Positions 7,382-11,830 of a stretch of DNA of 11,830 nucleotides are shown here, in pieces. The stretch covers positions 100,260 through 112,089 of the forward strand of contig NZ_RARA01000026.1 of NCBI RefSeq assembly GCF_003788695.1, in the 5' to 3' direction. The notes below the pieces were generated by a model. It saw nothing but the letters and a program-made list of their open reading frames with translations. It searched no databases and was not told where the DNA came from. Source of the stretch: Candidatus Cardinium hertigii (GTDB taxonomy: Bacteria; Bacteroidota; Bacteroidia; Cytophagales_A; Amoebophilaceae). The position numbers and the translations under genes are program-made. Each line of letters opens with the position of its first letter. The first letter of the stretch is position 1.

Positions 7382-8866
7382 ATGATATCCTTGAATGTAC
7401 CCCTCTTGATGGTAGTTGCCTTTTTGTTATTGACCCTAGCAGTAGGTCTTTACTATAGTAGAAAGACGACCACCTTACGGGAATATGCGGTGGGAAATAA
7501 ACAATTTGCTACCGCTACCTTGGTGGCTACGACATTAGCGACTTGTTGGGGTGGTGGGGGGTTGGTACGTACGGTAGAACAGGTACATCATCTTGGTCTT
7601 TTTTATATAATATTCTGTTTAGTTTCCCAGGATCTCTGGATTATTAGCATATTGGCAGTACGTATGGGGCCATTTATGCAACATCTCTCTATGCCAGAAA
7701 CGATAGGTAGTGTATATGGTAAGTACCCAAGGCTTATTACTGCTTTGGCCTGTATTGCTGCCTATATTGCTGGTCTTGCTGTTCAAATCACCGTAATTTC
7801 CAAGGCAATTAGCTTTTGCTTAGGTTCAGTTGACGCTGAGTTAGAATATTACACTACCATTTTAGCTACCTTAATTCTTATTTTCTATTCTACTTTTGGA
7901 GGTATTCGTGCGGTTACCTTTACGGATGTATTACAATTTATAACCTTTTCTATTATTATTCCTCTTTTGGCTGTATGGATGTTTCACAAGATCAGCAACT
8001 CAGTTGCAGAAAGCATTTCTTTTTTGCAGACACAAGAAAAATTTCAGTTTAGTAGCGTATGCCATTCTCATATTAAATTAACAGGTATAGTTTTATTAAT
8101 TTTAACCAATCTAGTGTCTGGCATAGAACCCACAAGGATACAACGCGTATATATGTCTTCTGGTATTATACAGGCAAAAAAAGTTTTCTTATATGCTGGT
8201 TTATTTAGCTTGCTTATAATGATTTTAATATTATTAATCGGTCTATTTGTTTTTGTAGGAGCACCAGAACTATCTGTAAAAGAAATTTGGCCCTATATAA
8301 TGAAAAATATTTCGCCTTTTGCTCAGGGCCTTATTTCTATCAGTTTATTGGCTATGACTATGTCTACAGCTGATTCTAAGCTAAATGCCTGTGCTGTTAT
8401 GGTTAGCCATGATATCCTGGAAAGTATAAGAGGGATAAGGATTATTTCCAAGGCGTATCAATTTATGCTAGCTAGGCTGACTTCTCTAGTTATAGGCTTA
8501 TGCGCTATGGTATTAGCTTTTTACCGTAATGATTTATTAGATTTACTTAAACTAACTTTTGCTTTTACCGTACCTATTATAACCGCTCCCTTTGTTTTAG
8601 CTATTTTTGGTTTTCGGGGTAGTGGGCGTACTGCTTTGATCGGTATGGCTACCGGTATAGTAACCATTATAGCTTGGGACCAGTGGATTGAACCCAAAAC
8701 AGGCATAGATGGGTCCTTTGTTTGCATGTTAGCCAATGGCTTAGCTATGCTAGCTGCACATTACGTGCTGCCTCAGCCGCCCGGTACCGGCTGGGTAGAG
8801 CCAGATGATGAACTTAAGCAGATTAGGCAAGCTAATATACGTAAAAAAGAATGTTTGGCTGGCTAA
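7382..8866 (+). CDS. Sodium:solute symporter, short copy without kinase-like extension
   Basis: This 494-residue inner-membrane transporter of the SSS/SLC5 family has LAVGLY in the first helix, a WGGGG stretch in the next, GGIRAVTFTDVLQ near 173-185, the sodium-site motif MSTADS at 327-332, and a TGW motif after the last helix. Its length is normal for a stand-alone symporter. It is the tandem paralogue of the next gene but stops soon after RQAN (CDS end ECLAG) and lacks the extra membrane helices and kinase-like part. The ORF can be opened at a TTG at 7376, but the ATG at 7382 is preferred: it gives an N-terminus matching the minus-strand paralogue, and the same TTG-Tyr-ATG arrangement recurs in the second copy. 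The substrate is unknown; sugars, amino acids, nucleosides and organic acids all occur in the family. Confidence 0.9.
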   Translation: MISLNVPLLMVVAFLLLTLAVGLYYSRKTTTLREYAVGNKQFATATLVATTLATCWGGGGLVRTVEQVHHLGLFYIIFCLVSQDLWIISILAVRMGPFMQHLSMPETIGSVYGKYPRLITALACIAAYIAGLAVQITVISKAISFCLGSVDAELEYYTTILATLILIFYSTFGGIRAVTFTDVLQFITFSIIIPLLAVWMFHKISNSVAESISFLQTQEKFQFSSVCHSHIKLTGIVLLILTNLVSGIEPTRIQRVYMSSGIIQAKKVFLYAGLFSLLIMILILLIGLFVFVGAPELSVKEIWPYIMKNISPFAQGLISISLLAMTMSTADSKLNACAVMVSHDILESIRGIRIISKAYQFMLARLTSLVIGLCAMVLAFYRNDLLDLLKLTFAFTVPIITAPFVLAIFGFRGSGRTALIGMATGIVTIIAWDQWIEPKTGIDGSFVCMLANGLAMLAAHYVLPQPPGTGWVEPDDELKQIRQANIRKKECLAG

Positions 8867-8967
8867 ATATTTAGAATAATCTTATGAAGATCCCATATAA
8901 CCAGACAGATTATCTCAAAAAAATAGATGACACAAATGTGCTTTTTATACAAAATATAACCATATTC

Positions 8968-8996
8968 TTGGCTTTATGGCAAGAATAACCTATAAT
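8968..8996 (+). promoter_or_regulatory. Promoter-like pair before the long symporter gene
   Basis: TTGGCT (8968-8973), a 17-base spacer and TATAAT (8991-8996) lie 42 bases before the ATG at 9039. They match the pair before the first copy. The rest of the 172-base gap after the short copy holds only a weak inverted repeat (8876-8882 with 8907-8913) and no convincing terminator, so some read-through from the short copy is possible. Confidence 0.4.
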
Positions 8997-9038
8997 AAAA
9001 ATAGTCGTTACTGTTTTTACTTATTTATTTGATTGTAT

Positions 9039-11830
9039 ATGATATCCTTGAATGTACCTCTCTTGATGGTAGTTGCCTTTTTGTTATTGACCCTAGCAGT
9101 AGGACTTTACTATAGTAGAAAGACCACCACCTTGCGGGAATATGCGGTAGGGAATAAACAATTTGCTACGGCTACCTTGGTGGCTACGGTGTTAGCTACT
9201 ATTTGGGGCGGAGGGGGGTTGGTACGTAGTGTGCAACAGGTCCATCATCTTGGCCTTTATTATATAATCTATTCTCTTGTAGGTAATTTAGATTTCTGGA
9301 TTATTATTAGTCCATTGGCATTACGAATGACGCCATTTATGAAAAACCTCTCTATGGCAGAGACAATAGGAAGTGTATATGGTAAACACCCAAGGTTTAT
9401 TACTGCTTTGGCTTGTATCGGTGCCTCTATTGCTAGTTTGGCTATTCAAATCACTGTAATATCACAAGTAATCAGCATATGTATAGATAAAATTGATCCT
9501 AAATATATTACCATATTAGCTACCTTAATCCTTATTTTCTATTCTACTTTTGGGGGTATTCGTGCAGTTACCTTTACGGATGTATTACAATTTATAACCT
9601 TTTCTATTATTATTCCCCTTTTGGCTGTATGGATGTTTCACAAGATCAGCAACCCAGTTGCAGAAAGCATCTCTTTTTTGCAAGCGCAAGAAAAATTTCA
9701 GTTTAAAACCGTATTACGTTTTGATACTAAACTAGTAGCTATAATGGCGCTAATATTATCTGGTATGGCTGCTGGTATTAATCCTACAATGGTTCAAAGA
9801 ATCTATATGTCTTCTGGCCCTATTCAAGCACAAAAGGTTTTTTTATATTCTGGTTTATTTAGTTTTCTTATAGACATTTGTATATTGTTAATCGGTCTAT
9901 TTGTTTTTGTAGGAGCACCAGAACTATCTATAGAAGAAATTTGGCCCTATATAATGAAAAATATTTCGCCTTTTTCTCAAGGCCTTATTTCTATCAGCTT
10001 ACTGGCTATGACTATGTCTACAGCTGATTCTAAACTAAATGCTTGCGCTGTTATGGTTAGCCATGATATCCTGGAAAGTATACGAGGGGCAAAAAAGGTT
10101 CCTTATACGCATCAGCTCCGTCTGGCTAAACTGACTTCCCTAGTGGTAGGCCTATTGGGTATGGTATTAGCTTTTTATCGAAAGGATTTATTAGACTTAC
10201 TTAAATTAATTTTTGCTTTTACCGTACCTATTATAACCGCTCCCTTTGTTTTAGCTGTTTTTGGTTTTCGGGGTACTGGGCGTACTGCTTTGATCGGTAT
10301 GGCTACCGGTGCAGTAACCATTATAGCTTGGAACCAATGGATTGAACCAACAACAGAAATAGATGGTGCATTTGTTTGCATGCTGGCCAATGGCTTAGCT
10401 ATGCTAGCTGCACATTACGTGTTGCCTCAGCCACCAGGTACCGGCTGGGTAGAGCCAGATGATGAACTTAAGCAGATTAGGCAAGCTAATGCGCGGAAAT
10501 GGGCACGTAGAAAAGAAGCCATTAAAGCTTTCTTTTCAAAAGATAGCTTGGCTAAACTTCCACCCAATAGGACTAAGATTATCGGTATGGGGATCTATGT
10601 TATGGTCACTGCTTTAGCGTATCTTGCTACTATTGACACCATAGATCTCATCTATTGGCCTATACTTCAAATTATTGCAGCTGCTTGTTTTTCAGGCTAT
10701 GGCATTTTTATTCCCAAAGGTAAGTCTCCTACCTGGATCGGGGGGCTATATTGGCTTTTTGGGTTGGTTTTTTGTTTACCCGTTACTATGGTTTGGCTTT
10801 CTTGGCATACCACCAATCCCTTGTATACCGTAGTTTTATATATGATGCATTTGGCAGTAACCTTAGTAGCCTTTCCACTCTATTCTGCTCTAGTGATTGT
10901 ACTATGTATGACTATTTATCCACTTTGCTGTATTAGAGATCCCATGTTATGGCCACCATTGGCTGTATTACTACCTACATTGGGTATAGGCTTACTGTTA
11001 TTTACCCTAATTATTTATTATAGATTTAATACAGTGATCTGGACCAATCAGAATACCTACCTAAAAAATCAACAAAAATTAAGAGAAGCCCAAAAGCTAA
11101 AAAATCTCGCTTATAACTTGCATATTGATACAGCAACGGTTAGTAGCCAGGAAGAAGAAGATGGTATGATTTTAGAGAAAGTAGTAAAAGATGTTACGCA
11201 ATCTGTTGCATTTATAGATAACGCAACGCCTCTCTACAAACAGGATTTCCAAAGTATTATTAATAAATTTTCCGAATGGGCTATTTTTTTAAAGCAACAA
11301 GCCAAATCTAAAGACCATATTCTTTTACAGCCAACTGCAATTTCTCTAAATCAACTGATAAATAAAATAGAAGTTGCTTTAGAAAGGGAAATGGAAAATG
11401 GCTCTAGATTATTTATAGAGCACAAAGATAATACGGTTCCAGTCAAGATCGTATGTGATGTCAACCAGATCATTCATTTATTGGTTACGGCTATTTTACG
11501 TACTGCTAAATCAGATGTTTTAGAGACGCAATTTGTAAGGGTATACTTGTATACCACCCATTTACAATATGAGGTCCATGAGCCCATCGATAATGGATAT
11601 GCTCCAGCGATGGTTTTTTCAGCTATAGCTTTCGTAATAAGCAGCTCTCATCTACCCCTAGCGGAGCTACCCAAAGTGCAAAGCTATTATGAGCCTAATA
11701 GAGATAATAAGGAAACTAGTAAGCAAACTGCTTATAGACCTCTAGCACAAACGCATATAGATCTTGGCAAAAAGACCATAGAACGTATTATGCATACCCA
11801 CTATGGCTATTTAGAAATATCCAACCAAGG
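9039..11830 (+). CDS. Sodium:solute symporter fused to membrane module and histidine-kinase-like domain (3' end beyond window)
   Basis: My translation from the ATG at 9039 stays open for 930 codons to the window edge. Residues 1-484 are an SSS symporter closely related to the preceding gene (GGIRAVTFTDVLQ near 172-184, MSTADS at 326-331, TGW after the last helix). Residues about 513-669 form five or six hydrophobic helices. From about 675 a charged helix (YLKNQQKLREAQKLKNLAYN) leads into a kinase-like region. CDVNQIIHLLVTAILRTAKS (806 on) aligns with a histidine-kinase N-box region, but the usual N-box asparagines are replaced. Near the end, DLGKKTIERIMHTHYGYLEI resembles the G2-to-HGG segment of HATPase domains. 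No DxGxG box or HE-R-TP box is visible. The layout matches the minus-strand gene at 98-3031. The recognisable HATPase end is reached just before the edge, so little of the gene is likely missing. The substrate and any partner regulator are unknown. Confidence 0.88.
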   Translation, partial: MISLNVPLLMVVAFLLLTLAVGLYYSRKTTTLREYAVGNKQFATATLVATVLATIWGGGGLVRSVQQVHHLGLYYIIYSLVGNLDFWIIISPLALRMTPFMKNLSMAETIGSVYGKHPRFITALACIGASIASLAIQITVISQVISICIDKIDPKYITILATLILIFYSTFGGIRAVTFTDVLQFITFSIIIPLLAVWMFHKISNPVAESISFLQAQEKFQFKTVLRFDTKLVAIMALILSGMAAGINPTMVQRIYMSSGPIQAQKVFLYSGLFSFLIDICILLIGLFVFVGAPELSIEEIWPYIMKNISPFSQGLISISLLAMTMSTADSKLNACAVMVSHDILESIRGAKKVPYTHQLRLAKLTSLVVGLLGMVLAFYRKDLLDLLKLIFAFTVPIITAPFVLAVFGFRGTGRTALIGMATGAVTIIAWNQWIEPTTEIDGAFVCMLANGLAMLAAHYVLPQPPGTGWVEPDDELKQIRQANARKWARRKEAIKAFFSKDSLAKLPPNRTKIIGMGIYVMVTALAYLATIDTIDLIYWPILQIIAAACFSGYGIFIPKGKSPTWIGGLYWLFGLVFCLPVTMVWLSWHTTNPLYTVVLYMMHLAVTLVAFPLYSALVIVLCMTIYPLCCIRDPMLWPPLAVLLPTLGIGLLLFTLIIYYRFNTVIWTNQNTYLKNQQKLREAQKLKNLAYNLHIDTATVSSQEEEDGMILEKVVKDVTQSVAFIDNATPLYKQDFQSIINKFSEWAIFLKQQAKSKDHILLQPTAISLNQLINKIEVALEREMENGSRLFIEHKDNTVPVKIVCDVNQIIHLLVTAILRTAKSDVLETQFVRVYLYTTHLQYEVHEPIDNGYAPAMVFSAIAFVISSSHLPLAELPKVQSYYEPNRDNKETSKQTAYRPLAQTHIDLGKKTIERIMHTHYGYLEISNQ

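Larger units (their letters stand above)
7352..10490 (+). repeat. Tandem duplication of a symporter unit, period about 1.66 kb
   Basis: The block from 7352 to 8836 is repeated from 9009 to 10490. It includes 30 identical bases directly upstream of both starts (7352-7381 and 9009-9038). The coding halves align with only small insertions or deletions and a net difference of one codon. Near-identical tracts, for example around the GGIRAVTFTDVLQ and MSTADS motifs, alternate with clearly diverged ones. Similarity stops just after the shared RQAN codons, where the short copy soon ends and the long copy continues into its extension. Confidence 0.85.

Noticed and set aside
8876..8913. Inverted repeat as a terminator of the short symporter gene
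   Set aside because: Only a 7-bp AT-rich stem with a 24-base loop and no following T-run on the plus strand; too weak to call.
8521..10390. Matching 71-codon minus-strand frames at 8521-8736 and 10175-10390
   Set aside because: Their mutual similarity looks like conservation but follows directly from the tandem duplication of the sense-strand symporter genes; they are antisense shadows.
10751..10936. Plus-strand open frame of 61 codons
   Set aside because: It is out of frame with, and inside, the long symporter-kinase gene, over its hydrophobic helices. The long frame is continuous and accounts for the sequence.
1..11830. CRISPR arrays, tRNA or rRNA genes, transposases
   Set aside because: No regularly spaced short repeats, no cloverleaf or rRNA-like stretch, and no transposase-like protein were seen on either strand.

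Overview
The window is low-GC bacterial DNA with long, tightly packed genes. It most likely comes from an intracellular Bacteroidota symbiont of the Amoebophilaceae type (Cardinium or Amoebophilus relatives). This placement is inferred from composition, from an expanded family of transporter proteins with degenerate kinase-like tails, and from an exported phosphatase resembling host-directed effectors. No rRNA or marker gene is present to confirm it.

Layout. On the minus strand lie a 977-residue sodium:solute symporter (SSS/SLC5) fused to extra membrane helices and a histidine-kinase-like domain (98-3031), then uvrB (3236-5290). Between them, a near-perfect hairpin with a T-run reads as the uvrB terminator. 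On the plus strand, divergent from uvrB, is a 614-residue predicted lipoprotein (5385-7229). It ends in a CKSGKDRTG active-site motif and a second motif resembling the SopB/SigD/IpgD inositol-phosphate phosphatases. A second hairpin of the same sequence family follows it. Then come two tandemly duplicated symporter genes: a short, transporter-only copy (7382-8866) and a long copy (9039 to beyond the window end) with the same symporter-membrane-kinase-like layout as the minus-strand gene. A possible 3' end of another plus-strand gene lies at the left edge.

How they may work together. UvrB is an ordinary housekeeping repair protein. The three symporters keep the sodium-coupling motif of their family. 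The two long ones look like transporter-linked sensors built as in CbrA (SLC5 domain joined to a kinase), but their ATP-binding boxes are eroded, so they may be pseudokinases or regulatory transporters. The SopB/IpgD-like protein is the best candidate for something undescribed: a possible phosphoinositide phosphatase effector carrying a lipoprotein-type export signal instead of the type III secretion signal of its enterobacterial counterparts. Hairpins and separate promoter-like sites suggest that the plus-strand genes are separate transcription units rather than one operon.
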